DNA of 64,000 nucleotides from Methylomonas rapida (GTDB lineage: Bacteria; Pseudomonadota; Gammaproteobacteria; Methylococcales; Methylomonadaceae), in NCBI RefSeq assembly GCF_024360925.2, contig NZ_CP113517.1, positions 2,170,001 through 2,234,000 of the forward strand. The letters run 5' to 3'. Every line of letters begins with the position of its first letter. Within the stretch, counting starts at the first letter, position 1. The translations under genes were made by a program, and so were the position numbers. Positions 47,822-56,443 of the stretch are shown here, piece by piece. Below the pieces are notes generated by a model, which saw only the letters and a program-made list of their open reading frames with translations, did not search any database and had not been told where the DNA came from.

Positions 47822-48868
47822 CTATTTATCAATGTCTTGTGGTTTTAGTTCCCCTTCACCCTGGCCCTCGACAAACGCTCCCGGCGTTGTTCTACCTCCT
47901 GCATTCTTGCAGTCGTCTCCCTCAGGGAGAGGGGGATTAAGTGCCTGTTGCTTGACCTGCTCGAACATGAAATCCAGTGCCCTGTGTTCAGTGAACTTTT
48001 GCAGGATTTGCTGGCGGAATTCCTGTTCGCTCATTTTTTCCTTGGCGCAGACGAAGGCCCAGGGCAGGACGATGGCGTCCTTGACCAGGTCGGCGACATC
48101 GAATACCAGCGCGCCGCGCCGGGTCTTGCCGTGCATCACCGCGAAGCCGTGCGGAATGCCCAGTACCCACAAGGTGCTTGCGGCCAGGCCGTAAGCCAGG
48201 TAGTTGCCGTGGTTCAGAAAGCCGTTGGCGAGGTCGGTGGCGTCGTGGTCGCGGCTGAAATCGGTGTGTTGGGTGGCTTTTGCGGCATAGCGGTAGAGCT
48301 GCTTGGTCAAAAGCGCTTCGCGTTGCAGCAGGTCGCCGACCTTGCCGGCTTGTTCGATTTGCGCGGCGTAGCCATCCAGCGCGGTGGCGATGGCGTTGTC
48401 GTCGGCAAAGATGTTTTCGGCTTGCAGTTCGCGGTCTTTGCTCCAGACTTTGCGGATGTAATCAATGCGGGCCTGTTGAAAAGTTTTGGCCACGCTCAAG
48501 CGCTGTCCGTCGTCGAACCAGAGTTTTAGCCAGCCTTGCACGTATTCGGTGGGTCGGTATTCGCTTTGCGGCGTCAGCCATTCGATTTCGCAGCCGCTAA
48601 ACAAGGGCGTGCCTCCGCCGCCGCAAAAGCCGACCAATACCCCGGCGCTGGCCAGCATGCGCATCGCGGCCTGGGTAATCGAGGTGCCGGTGCCGAGCAG
48701 GATCACGGTGGTATTGGCGATCGGGATGTTCCAATACAGATTTTCGTCCTTGGCTTCGGTCAGATACAGTACGCGGCCGTCTTTTTGCATCACCCGGCAT
48801 TTTTCCAGGTAGTAAATGTTGGCGCGTTTGGAATGCAGGATGGCTTTTAAGTCGGTGAGTTGTTCCAT
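47822..48868 (-). CDS. cas1: Cas1 integrase, type I-F, with a repeat-derived C-terminal tail
   Basis: The 348-residue Cas1 inserts new spacers. Catalytic residues are the Glu in REALLTKQLYR, the His in GFAVMHGKTRRGALVFD and the Asp of DVADLVKD. Residues 1-310 match normal I-F Cas1 and end near FMFEQVKQQAL. The last 38 residues (starting NPPLPEGDD, ending GEGELKPQDIDK) are encoded by a REP-like repeat at 47843-47938. The catalytic core is intact, so the tail probably does not abolish function. First gene of the cas operon. Confidence 0.95.
   Translation of the reverse strand: MEQLTDLKAILHSKRANIYYLEKCRVMQKDGRVLYLTEAKDENLYWNIPIANTTVILLGTGTSITQAAMRMLASAGVLVGFCGGGGTPLFSGCEIEWLTPQSEYRPTEYVQGWLKLWFDDGQRLSVAKTFQQARIDYIRKVWSKDRELQAENIFADDNAIATALDGYAAQIEQAGKVGDLLQREALLTKQLYRYAAKATQHTDFSRDHDATDLANGFLNHGNYLAYGLAASTLWVLGIPHGFAVMHGKTRRGALVFDVADLVKDAIVLPWAFVCAKEKMSEQEFRQQILQKFTEHRALDFMFEQVKQQALNPPLPEGDDCKNAGGRTTPGAFVEGQGEGELKPQDIDK
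47843..47938. repeat. REP-like element inside the cas1 3' end
   Basis: This segment has CCCCTTCACCCTGGCCCTCG at one side and CTCCCTCAGGGAGAGGGGGA at the other, with an inner CTGCATTCTTGCAG hairpin. It is the common extragenic G/C-rich palindromic type, read here as coding for the Cas1 tail. Confidence 0.6.
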
Positions 48869-49016
48869 AACCTGTTCATAACTCCGTTTAACGAGATGTT
48901 TCGTTGCTTGATTTGTCAGGGTAAGTTTTGCGGCTCAAAACTGTCCCCTTTAGAAAAAGGGCTTGAGAAGATTTATTTGCTCCAGTTGTCATTGGTTTCT
49001 GGGAACTGGCCGGCCT

Positions 49017-49352
49017 TCAAAAACCTCTGCCGGAATGGATTTTCAAGATCGCTGCCGCTTGCTGGATGGGCAGACATTCGAACTCTTCCAGACTCACGCC
49101 GTAACGGATTTTGAACAAGCTACGCTGTTTACCTTGCGGGTACTTGGCCAATATCTCTTGCAGGCGCTGTTCGATTTGCCGTTTTAACCTGGCCGTTTCC
49201 GCATCTTCCGTTTTGTCTGGTTTGGCTGTCTTTGGCACAGGGAAAGCCGGTTCGCATGCCGTTGCTTGTTTGCGCAAGGCTTGCAGGCGGCTGCTGTTGA
49301 CCAGAGTCAGCTGGCTTGGGCTGGCCGGGGCTTTTTCTGCTTGGTCGTTCAT
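49017..49352 (-). CDS. Hypothetical small protein
   Basis: The ATG at 49352 gives 111 residues. The first ~55 residues are low-complexity (Ala, Lys, Pro, Thr), followed by a helical C-terminal part (AETARLKRQIEQRLQEILAK, then ECLPIQQAAAILKIH). No recognised domain. It begins 4 bp after the tcdA stop, so it is part of the tatD-tcdA unit, and ends 148 bp before cas1 begins. Confidence 0.65.
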   Translation of the reverse strand: MNDQAEKAPASPSQLTLVNSSRLQALRKQATACEPAFPVPKTAKPDKTEDAETARLKRQIEQRLQEILAKYPQGKQRSLFKIRYGVSLEEFECLPIQQAAAILKIHSGRGF

Positions 49353-49356
49353 GCGC

Positions 49357-50124
49357 TTATTCGTGTTCGGATTGATTTTCCACCGCATGATGTCCATGCG
49401 CTGGCTCGTGGATCAGGTTGCGTATCACCACCGAGGCGCATACCCCACCGAATGCAGCCGGCAAATAGGAAATGGTGCCATAGGCGGATTTTTTATAATT
49501 GCTGCCGTCGGTGAACATCAAGGAATCCTTGTTGACCACTTCCGGCGAAAACACCACCTTGACCCCACGACTAATGCCGTGCTTGCGCAAGCGTATGCGG
49601 ATGAACTGCGCGAACGGGCAGTTGTAGGTTTTGGAAATATCGACCACTTTCAAATGGGTCGGGTCGAGCTTGCCGCCGGCGCCCATCGAACTGATGATTT
49701 TCATTTTGCGGGCCTTGGCGGCGCGGATCAAATGAATTTTCGGCGTCAGGCTGTCGATGGCATCGACGATGTAATCGTAATGCGTGTTCAGCAGTTCGGC
49801 GGCGGTGTCCGGCGTGATGAATTCGTGTTTGATGGTCAGCTGTAAATCCGGATTGATTTCCAGCAGGCGCTTGCCCATCACATCGGCTTTCGGTTGGCCG
49901 TGCGTGGTCGATAGGGCAGGGAGTTGCCGGTTGCGGTTGCTGGGCTCGACCACGTCGCCATCGACGATGGTCATTTTGCCGACGCCGGCGCGGCAGATGA
50001 ATTCCGCTGCGTAAGAGCCGACCCCGCCCATGCCGACCACCAATACATGCGATTGTTGCAGTTTGTCGAGTTTGGCTTTGCCAATCAAAAGTTCGGTGCG
50101 GGATAGCCAGCTTAAATCAGTCAT
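49357..50124 (-). CDS. tcdA: tRNA threonylcarbamoyladenosine dehydratase (ThiF/E1-like)
   Basis: The ATG at 50124 gives 255 residues. The longer frame upstream is in the tatD gene. The E1-like adenylation fold is shown by VVGMGGVGSYAAEFICRAGVG, DGDVVEPSNRNRQ and the DAIDSLTPKIHLI segment. TcdA (CsdL) converts t6A37 of tRNA to its cyclic form. It overlaps the tatD stop by 8 bp, consistent with coupled expression. Confidence 0.93.
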   Translation of the reverse strand: MTDLSWLSRTELLIGKAKLDKLQQSHVLVVGMGGVGSYAAEFICRAGVGKMTIVDGDVVEPSNRNRQLPALSTTHGQPKADVMGKRLLEINPDLQLTIKHEFITPDTAAELLNTHYDYIVDAIDSLTPKIHLIRAAKARKMKIISSMGAGGKLDPTHLKVVDISKTYNCPFAQFIRIRLRKHGISRGVKVVFSPEVVNKDSLMFTDGSNYKKSAYGTISYLPAAFGGVCASVVIRNLIHEPAHGHHAVENQSEHE

Positions 50125-50818
50125 GCGGAAATACTCTTTCGAAATTTTTAAAAATTTGTTGTTGTAGGGCCAGAATCGGCAAAGCGGTAATTTTAGCCGC
50201 GGCGGCATAAACCTCGCCAATCGGCATGTCTTCGGCGGCGTCGGTTTCCAGGAATACGCGTTCCAAAGGTGTTTGCATCAACGCCTTTTGGGCTTGGCTG
50301 CGTTCGTTCAGCAAGGCCTTGCCAAAGGATAGATAACAGCCTTGTTTGATTAACTGGGCGGCAACCACCGGATTGGCGTTAAAACCATGAATGATCCAGG
50401 GTACTGAAGTCTTGCGCGCTTTTTTGATTTGCAGCAGTTCGTTGAAGGCTTTGACGCAATGAATGATCAGCGGTTTGCCGAGAGCTTCGGCCAGTTCGAC
50501 TTGCGGGACAAAGACTTGGACTTGCTGCGCCAAGGGTGTTGTGATGCATTTGTCCAAGCCGCATTCGCCAATGGCCAAGGCATTGGATTGGGACAAGACG
50601 GTGGTTAGCGTTTGCAAGGCTTCGGCGATATTCTGCCGTTCGATGAACCAGGGATGAATGCCGATGCTGAAATAACCAACCGAGGGTGATACCAAGTCGC
50701 CTGATTGGCCATGGGCGGCAAGCTGATGAGTGTCCAGACTCAGTATCTGCAGATGATCGCGCTCGGCATTCTGGTGACAATGAATGTCTATACATCGGGA
50801 ATTATCAAGTGCTTGCAT
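50117..50818 (-). CDS. tatD: TatD-family metal-dependent hydrolase
   Basis: This 233-residue TIM-barrel hydrolase of the amidohydrolase superfamily has metal ligands visible as HCHQN, AIGECGLDK, IIHCVKAFNE, IHGFN and LETDAAED. TatD-type enzymes act as Mg2+-dependent DNases or as RNA-modifying or D-aminoacyl hydrolases. Substrate not clear here. Promoter upstream not identified. Confidence 0.9.
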   Translation of the reverse strand: MQALDNSRCIDIHCHQNAERDHLQILSLDTHQLAAHGQSGDLVSPSVGYFSIGIHPWFIERQNIAEALQTLTTVLSQSNALAIGECGLDKCITTPLAQQVQVFVPQVELAEALGKPLIIHCVKAFNELLQIKKARKTSVPWIIHGFNANPVVAAQLIKQGCYLSFGKALLNERSQAQKALMQTPLERVFLETDAAEDMPIGEVYAAAAKITALPILALQQQIFKNFERVFPHD

Positions 50819-50950
50819 CCAAGTTTTAGAGTGTTTCCAGGATAATGCGTTTGGAAGACGCTGGCACTAAAGCGAGCGCCGCAGCGTTCGAAAACGCCAA
50901 GGCGTTCAGCAAGCTTGTATCAGATATCTGTGTGTAAGATATCTTGACAT

Positions 50951-51766
50951 TCAGGCGGATTTGCGTCGAAAAAAACGAAAGCACAATAGGCCGCCACCCA
51001 GTAAAGTCAAAATTTCGGGTTCCGGCACCGCCGTAATTGTGACTTGGATATTATCGATACCAACGGCAGAGCTGCCGTTATTTCGGCCTTCAAATAAGCG
51101 AAAATTCAAATGCGTTGGGGCGGAGGCAAGCAAAGCGTATGATAACGAAGTAGTGAATGTCCCCCTGGTAGAGCTGCTTGGTTGGGTAAAGCTCAGCAAA
51201 TCAACTTTGCTTAAATCCTGCAGTATTAACTCTGCAATGAAGTCGTCCGGGTTACTAGTATTGTTTGTATCAAAAACATAATCAAACTGAATGTCCAGGA
51301 TCTGTGGATTGCCGATGGTTATTGATGCCAATGCGAACTGAATGTTAAGCGTGGATGACGCCCCAGTATTTGTTCCCCCGTTGGATGAACCAGTTAGATC
51401 GCCGCTATTATCTCCAATAACCAGAAATTGATTGGCGCTAGTGCCAAAGAAATTATCAAAAGTTGTGGATGAACTGGCTGATGAGCCGTCAATTGCATTG
51501 CCTCCATTTCGTACGTTGAACGAAGCAACTGAGGCATCGCCGTTACCTGCATTGGTGAAACTAACGCTAGGCGAGCCGGACAGTTGGGTAGGATTGTTGG
51601 TGACAATGTTGTTAACGGTACGTATTGAACTATTGCTGGTTATTCCACTAACATCTTCAAAATCTTCTTCTAGTAAGGTTTGGAAAGACATCGCTGAAGC
51701 GGAAGTATAGAGCAAGGTTCCCGCCAGCAATGCGACAAGTTTATGAATGCGCGAAACATTAGACAT
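50951..51766 (-). CDS. PEP-CTERM sorting domain protein
   Basis: The 271-residue exported protein has a signal peptide (LVALLAGTLLYTSASAM), a low-complexity Ser/Asn/Thr-rich body, and a C-terminal PEP-CTERM tripartite signal: VPEPE, a TM stretch (ILTLLGGGLLCFRFF) and a basic end (RRKSA). EpsH/XrtA-type exosortase removes the signal and the protein is delivered to the cell surface or matrix, often with exopolysaccharide genes. Body function unknown. The gene has a sigma-54 promoter upstream. Confidence 0.9.
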   Translation of the reverse strand: MSNVSRIHKLVALLAGTLLYTSASAMSFQTLLEEDFEDVSGITSNSSIRTVNNIVTNNPTQLSGSPSVSFTNAGNGDASVASFNVRNGGNAIDGSSASSSTTFDNFFGTSANQFLVIGDNSGDLTGSSNGGTNTGASSTLNIQFALASITIGNPQILDIQFDYVFDTNNTSNPDDFIAELILQDLSKVDLLSFTQPSSSTRGTFTTSLSYALLASAPTHLNFRLFEGRNNGSSAVGIDNIQVTITAVPEPEILTLLGGGLLCFRFFRRKSA

Positions 51767-51798
51767 GTGAAACTCCTTTTGTTTTTTGTCTTACAGAA

Positions 51799-51814
51799 AG
51801 CAAAAATCCAGCCA
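51799..51814 (-). promoter_or_regulatory. Sigma-54 promoter of the PEP-CTERM gene
   Basis: On the minus strand TGGCTGGATTTTTGCT has the -24 GG and -12 GC exactly 10 bp apart, matching TGGCACGNNNNTTGCW at all the key bases. It ends about 33 bp before the ATG, leaving a short leader with AAAGGAG. Confidence 0.75.
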
Positions 51815-51835
51815 AAAATAAACATTTTCAAAAAT

Positions 51836-51859
51836 ACAAGATCTTAGGAATGATCTTGT
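51836..51859. promoter_or_regulatory. Likely enhancer-binding palindrome upstream of the sigma-54 promoter
   Basis: A perfect 8-bp inverted repeat (ACAAGATC/GATCTTGT, spaced 8 bp). A direct repeat, TCAAAGTCTTAC / TCAAAATCTTAC, lies at about 51905-51938. Such sites commonly bind bacterial enhancer-binding proteins. Which protein is not shown; PrsR is a candidate known to control PEP-CTERM genes elsewhere. Confidence 0.45.
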
Positions 51860-52051
51860 TGCTTTTAGGCGTTATCTAATGAGAGAGGTGTAAAACATTC
51901 TGACATCAAAGTCTTACATCGTGATGTCAAAATCTTACTAAATAAGATTGTCGGCGTGATTTTATCTCAGGTTTTTTCCTGGAATATTGACTCTTGCAAA
52001 GAATTGCTTTGGATCACCTGTATAAATAAGCAGGTGATCCTTTGGGCTTGA

Positions 52052-53233
52052 TTAAACCGCTTGCTTGATCCGGCTCATCGCGTTTTCCAGATTGGTCATG
52101 CTGGTCGCAATCGAGATGCGGATATGGCCGGGGGCGCCGAAGGCTGAACCGGGTACCAGGGCCACGCCGGCCTTTTCGATCAGGAATTCGGCGAATTGCA
52201 GATCGTCATTGATGCCGTCCAGTCTTTTGATCAGTTTTTCCACGTTGGGGAACACATAAAACGTACCGTCGGTCGGCAGGCATTCGATGCCGTCTATGGT
52301 ATTCAATTCGGCAACCACATAGTCGTGACGCTTCTTGAATTCGGTCATCATGATGTCTATGCAGCCTTGATCGCCGGTCAGAGCGACTTCGGCGGCGACT
52401 TGCGAAATCGAGGTTGGGTTGGAGGTGCTTTGCGATTGAATGATGCACATCGCGTCGATCAAATCCGCGGGACCCGCGCAATAACCGATACGCCAGCCGG
52501 TCATCGAATAAGCCTTGGACACGCCGTTCAGGACGATGGTGCGATCGTAAAAATCGGGACGGGCATTCAGGATGTTGACGAACTGGCCTTTGTTCCACAG
52601 GATATGTTCGTACATGTCGTCGGTGGCGATCAACACCTGCGGATAATCCTGCAATACCTCGCCCAGAGCTTTCAGGTCGTCCAGGTTATAGGCCACGCCG
52701 GTCGGGTTGGACGGGCTATTGATCACCAGCAACCGGGTTTTATCGGTAATCGCGGCACGCAATTGCGCCGGGGCGATTTTGAAGTTCTGTTCTTGTCCCG
52801 CTTCGATGATGACCGGCACGCCATCGGCCAAGAGCACCATGTCGGGATAGGATACCCAGTAAGGCGCCGGGATGATGACTTCGTCGCCGGGGTTCAGAAG
52901 GGCTTGAGCCAGGTTGTAAAAGCTTTGTTTGCCGCCGGACGACACCAGAATTTGTTTCAGATCGTAGTCCAGACCGTTGTCGTTCTTGAATTTTTGCTGG
53001 ATGGCTTTCTTCAGGCTGGGGATGCCGTCGACCGCGGTGTACTTGGTAAAGCCGTTGTCCAGCGCCTTGACGGCGGCGGCTTTGATATGGTCAGGCGTAT
53101 CGAAGTCGGGTTCCCCTACGCCTAGTCCGATGATGTCCTTGCCGGCGGCACGCATGGCGGCGGCGCGGGCGCTGACGGCTAAAGTCGGTGAAGGCTTGAC
53201 GGCTTTGACGCGGTTGGACAGTGTGATGCTCAT
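52052..53233 (-). CDS. aspC: Aspartate/aromatic-type aminotransferase (class I/II)
   Basis: The ATG at 53233 (GAGGAACC ahead) gives 393 residues. Pattern: IIGLGVGEPDFDTP, NSPSNPTGVAYN and the PLP lysine in LNGVSKAYSMTGWRIGY. The family includes aspartate and related aminotransferases. Subfamily symbol is tentative, because the same pattern covers AspC-like, TyrB-like and PatA-type enzymes. Isolated gene. Confidence 0.85.
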   Translation of the reverse strand: MSITLSNRVKAVKPSPTLAVSARAAAMRAAGKDIIGLGVGEPDFDTPDHIKAAAVKALDNGFTKYTAVDGIPSLKKAIQQKFKNDNGLDYDLKQILVSSGGKQSFYNLAQALLNPGDEVIIPAPYWVSYPDMVLLADGVPVIIEAGQEQNFKIAPAQLRAAITDKTRLLVINSPSNPTGVAYNLDDLKALGEVLQDYPQVLIATDDMYEHILWNKGQFVNILNARPDFYDRTIVLNGVSKAYSMTGWRIGYCAGPADLIDAMCIIQSQSTSNPTSISQVAAEVALTGDQGCIDIMMTEFKKRHDYVVAELNTIDGIECLPTDGTFYVFPNVEKLIKRLDGINDDLQFAEFLIEKAGVALVPGSAFGAPGHIRISIATSMTNLENAMSRIKQAV

Positions 53234-53335
53234 GGTTCCTCGGTCGATTGGGATCAAAATTGGCGGATATTATACGGTAAAAGCTAAAAACGCTGTAGCC
53301 GCACTGTATATGCCTTCACAAGTCAAATGGTTGCA

Positions 53336-54421
53336 TTAGGTTGTGTCGGAAGCGACTTTGCCGGCCAGCGCTTGCAGCGCCCAGGCGGCATGTTCGCGCA
53401 CCAATTCCGCGTCGTGATGCAATTTTCCCTGCAACGCGGCTTTGCTGACTTCGTTGGCTGCGCCGTTACCCAGCGCCACGGCAATGTTCCGCAGCCAACG
53501 CTGATGACCGATACGACGAATCGCCGAACCTTCGGTTCGCTGCAGAAATTCTGTTTCAGTCCATTCAAATAGTTCCAACAAGGTGCTGTTGTTCAGTTTG
53601 TGACGCGGCTGAAAATCGGCTTCGGCACTTAGTTTGGCGAAGCGATTCCACGGGCAGATCAATTGACAATCGTCGCAGCCATAGATGCGGTTGCCGATCA
53701 AGGACCGCAATTCAACGGGAATGGAGCCGTGCAGTTCTATGGTCAGATAGGACACACAGCGGCGGGCATCGACTTGATAGGGGGCGACGATGGCTTGAGT
53801 CGGACAAATGTCCAGGCAAGCCTTACATTGACCGCAATGATTGCCGGCAGCTTGGTCGGCGGGCAAGGGCAGGTCGGTATAGATTTCGCCCAGAAAAAAC
53901 CAGGAGCCAGCCCGGCGATTGATCAGGTTGCTGTGCTTGCCTATCCAGCCCAGGCCTGCCTTTTCGGCGATGGCTTTTTCCAATACCGGCGCGCTATCGA
54001 CGAAGGCGCGGTAACCGAACGGACCTATCGCTGCGGTTATTTTATCGGCCAGCTTTTGCAGGCGATTGCGCATCAGCTTGTGATAATCGCGGCCCAGCGC
54101 ATAGCGCGAAACGAAGGCCGCTGCCTGATCTTCAAGGATGGCATGACTGTTTTTAGGGCTTTCCGGCAGATAATCCATTCGCGCGCTGATGATGCTATGC
54201 GTGCCTGGCTGGAGCAGGGCGGGGCGGCTGCGTTTCAAGCCGTGCTCTGCCATGTATTGCATGTTTCCGTGCCAGCCATGTTTCAACCACTTTTGTAAAT
54301 GCCGTTCTGCCTGGCCGAGATCGGTATCGCTGATGCCGATTTGCTGGAATCCCAGCTCCATGCCCCAGGCTTTAATCTGTTCGGCAAGCGGTTGAAAATC
54401 GGGCGAAGCGGTTGGGTACAT
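53336..54421 (-). CDS. queG: Epoxyqueuosine reductase
   Basis: This 361-residue cobalamin- and Fe-S-dependent enzyme performs the last step of queuosine tRNA modification. Two ferredoxin-like cysteine sets are visible (CGQCKACLDICPTQAI and GCDDCQLICPWN), with DUF1730 upstream and a C-terminal HEAT-like end. It is divergent from nnrD, with overlapping 5' regions, the same arrangement as in E. coli and many gammaproteobacteria. Confidence 0.95.
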   Translation of the reverse strand: MYPTASPDFQPLAEQIKAWGMELGFQQIGISDTDLGQAERHLQKWLKHGWHGNMQYMAEHGLKRSRPALLQPGTHSIISARMDYLPESPKNSHAILEDQAAAFVSRYALGRDYHKLMRNRLQKLADKITAAIGPFGYRAFVDSAPVLEKAIAEKAGLGWIGKHSNLINRRAGSWFFLGEIYTDLPLPADQAAGNHCGQCKACLDICPTQAIVAPYQVDARRCVSYLTIELHGSIPVELRSLIGNRIYGCDDCQLICPWNRFAKLSAEADFQPRHKLNNSTLLELFEWTETEFLQRTEGSAIRRIGHQRWLRNIAVALGNGAANEVSKAALQGKLHHDAELVREHAAWALQALAGKVASDTT

Positions 54422-54440
54422 GGCAAGACTGCAATATAAT
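54412..54440 (+). promoter_or_regulatory. Likely sigma-70 promoter of the nnrD operon
   Basis: TTGGGT (54412-54417) and a perfect TATAAT (54435-54440) are 17 bp apart. The ATG at 54472 is 31 bp downstream, which supports that start over upstream alternatives. Confidence 0.6.
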
Positions 54441-54471
54441 GATCAATCACCTATTTTACCTAAACAAACCC

Positions 54472-55932
54472 ATGCAACCATCATCTCAAGAACTGTATCG
54501 GGTAGCTCAAATACGCGAGGCGGAACGGATAGCGATCGAGGAATTGCAAATTCCGGGCATGCAATTGATGCTCAGTGCCGGCCTGGCCGCCTTCAATGCT
54601 TTGCAGCAGCGCTGGCCGGATGTCTATCGGTTGAGCGTGTTTTGCGGCGGCGGCAATAATGCCGGCGATGGTTATGTCTTGGCAAAACTGGCTTTGCAGG
54701 CGGGGTTTAACGTCGTCGTGTATTCGGTCGCCGATACCGCCGCTCTGAAAGGCGATGCCTTGATGGCATATCAAGACTATGTAAGAACCGGTGGTCGGGT
54801 ATTGCCTTGCGAACCAGGATTGAAACCTGGCGGTATCGTCGCCGATGCGCTATTGGGTACCGGCCTGAGTCGTGAAGTCAGCGATGAGTATGCAATGGCA
54901 ATCTCGCTGATCAACGCTTCCGGTTGCCCGGTCCTGGCGCTGGACGTGCCATCGGGCCTGCATGCCGATAGCGGCAGCGTTCTGGGCTGCGCCGTCCAGG
55001 CCGGCATCACCGTGACGTTCATTGCGTTGAAATGCGGCTTGTTTACCGGAGAGGCGGCAAACTATTGCGGTGACGTAGTGTGTTCGAGTTTGAATGTGCC
55101 GGATTCCGTGCTCGCCAAATTGCCGGTAGCCGCGCGGCTGCTGGATAAAAAACCGTTGCCGCCCCGATTGCGCGCATCGCATAAAGGGCATTTCGGTCAT
55201 GTGCTGCTGATCGGCGGCAATCACGGTTATTCGGGGGCGATACGCCTCGCCGGCGAGGCGGCCTTGCGCGCTGGCGCGGGCTTGGTCAGCATAGCCACGC
55301 GGGCCGCGCACAGTGCCGTTTTGAATTGCAACAGGCCGGAATTGATGTGTCATGCGGTCGAAGAACCGAGCGCATTAAGATCGCTATTGGACAAGGCGAC
55401 TGCGGTGGTGATTGGCCCGGGCCTGGGGCGCGATGAATGGGCGCGGGCACTGTTTGCCGAGGCGTTGGCAAGCGGAAAACCCTGCGTGCTGGACGCCGAT
55501 GCCTTGAATTTGTTGGCCGAGCAACCCGCGAGGCGCGATGACTGGATTTTGACGCCGCATCCCGGCGAGGCATCTCGCCTGCTGGCTTGCTCTACCCGAG
55601 ACATTGGGGGCGACCGCTTTGCGGCGGTAAGGAATTTGCAGCAGCGTTATGGCGGCGTCATTGTGCTGAAAGGCGCGGGTAGCCTGGTTGCCGACGACAA
55701 AGATATTTTTGTTGATACCACCGGTAACCCCGGCATGGCCAGCGGCGGCATGGGCGATGTTCTGGCCGGTATGTTGGGAGCCTTGTCGGCACAGGGTCTG
55801 GCGTCTGTCGACGCCGCCAAGCTTGCCGTCTATGTACATGGCGAAGCGGCGGACATCATTGCGGAGGAGCATGGTGAGCGGGGTATGTTGGCCAGCGATT
55901 TGCTGGCAAAAATCAGAGAGTTGTTGAATTGA
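54472..55932 (+). CDS. nnrD: Bifunctional NAD(P)HX epimerase/dehydratase
   Basis: This 486-residue protein has an N-terminal YjeF_N epimerase domain (about 1-215, FCGGGNNAGDGYVLA) fused to an ADP-dependent carbohydrate-kinase-like dehydratase (about 230-486, GNHGYSGAIRLAGEAALRAG; GNPGMASGGMGDVLAGMLGAL). It repairs hydrated NADH and NADPH. The ATG at 54472 is supported by the promoter position. The stop TGA shares a base with the tsaE ATG. Confidence 0.94.
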   Translation: MQPSSQELYRVAQIREAERIAIEELQIPGMQLMLSAGLAAFNALQQRWPDVYRLSVFCGGGNNAGDGYVLAKLALQAGFNVVVYSVADTAALKGDALMAYQDYVRTGGRVLPCEPGLKPGGIVADALLGTGLSREVSDEYAMAISLINASGCPVLALDVPSGLHADSGSVLGCAVQAGITVTFIALKCGLFTGEAANYCGDVVCSSLNVPDSVLAKLPVAARLLDKKPLPPRLRASHKGHFGHVLLIGGNHGYSGAIRLAGEAALRAGAGLVSIATRAAHSAVLNCNRPELMCHAVEEPSALRSLLDKATAVVIGPGLGRDEWARALFAEALASGKPCVLDADALNLLAEQPARRDDWILTPHPGEASRLLACSTRDIGGDRFAAVRNLQQRYGGVIVLKGAGSLVADDKDIFVDTTGNPGMASGGMGDVLAGMLGALSAQGLASVDAAKLAVYVHGEAADIIAEEHGERGMLASDLLAKIRELLN

Positions 55933-56402
55933 TGCTGATCGAACTCAAGGATAGCGACGAGACTGAAGCAATGGGGGCTGCGCTCTGGCGTGCATTGCCG
56001 CAGAAGTGCCTGCTTTTTTTGTATGGCGATCTGGGAGCCGGTAAAACCACCTTGGTGCGAGGGCTGTTGCGGGAAGCAGGCCATCTGGGAGTCGTGAAAA
56101 GCCCAACCTATGGTTTGGTGGAGGAATATCAGCCCTCTGGCAGATTGATATATCATTTCGATTTATATCGGCTAAAAGATCCGGATGAGTTGGAATGGAT
56201 AGGCATGCATGATTATTTGCGCCAGAAGGCTTTGTGCTGTATCGAGTGGCCGCAAATGGGCATGGACTATCTGCCGCCGGCCGATGTGGAAATAAAACTC
56301 CGTTTTCATGGACAACGAAGAACGATTGAAATCAACACATTAGCCGATGCGTTAAAAAATAATCTATCATTTCACTGGAAAAACAAAGACCTGCTGCTAT
56401 AA
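55932..56402 (+). CDS. tsaE: tRNA t6A-modification ATPase TsaE
   Basis: The ATG at 55932 gives 156 residues, starting one base into the nnrD stop. The Walker A motif is YGDLGAGKTTLVRG, followed by KSPTYGLVEEY and HFDLYRLKDPDEL, the usual TsaE landmarks. It is needed for threonylcarbamoyladenosine synthesis together with TsaBCD. Confidence 0.95.
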   Translation: MLIELKDSDETEAMGAALWRALPQKCLLFLYGDLGAGKTTLVRGLLREAGHLGVVKSPTYGLVEEYQPSGRLIYHFDLYRLKDPDELEWIGMHDYLRQKALCCIEWPQMGMDYLPPADVEIKLRFHGQRRTIEINTLADALKNNLSFHWKNKDLLL

Positions 56403-56443
56403 TCTCCAAACATTGTCACTTCTTTATTTCGGTTGGCTGGCTT

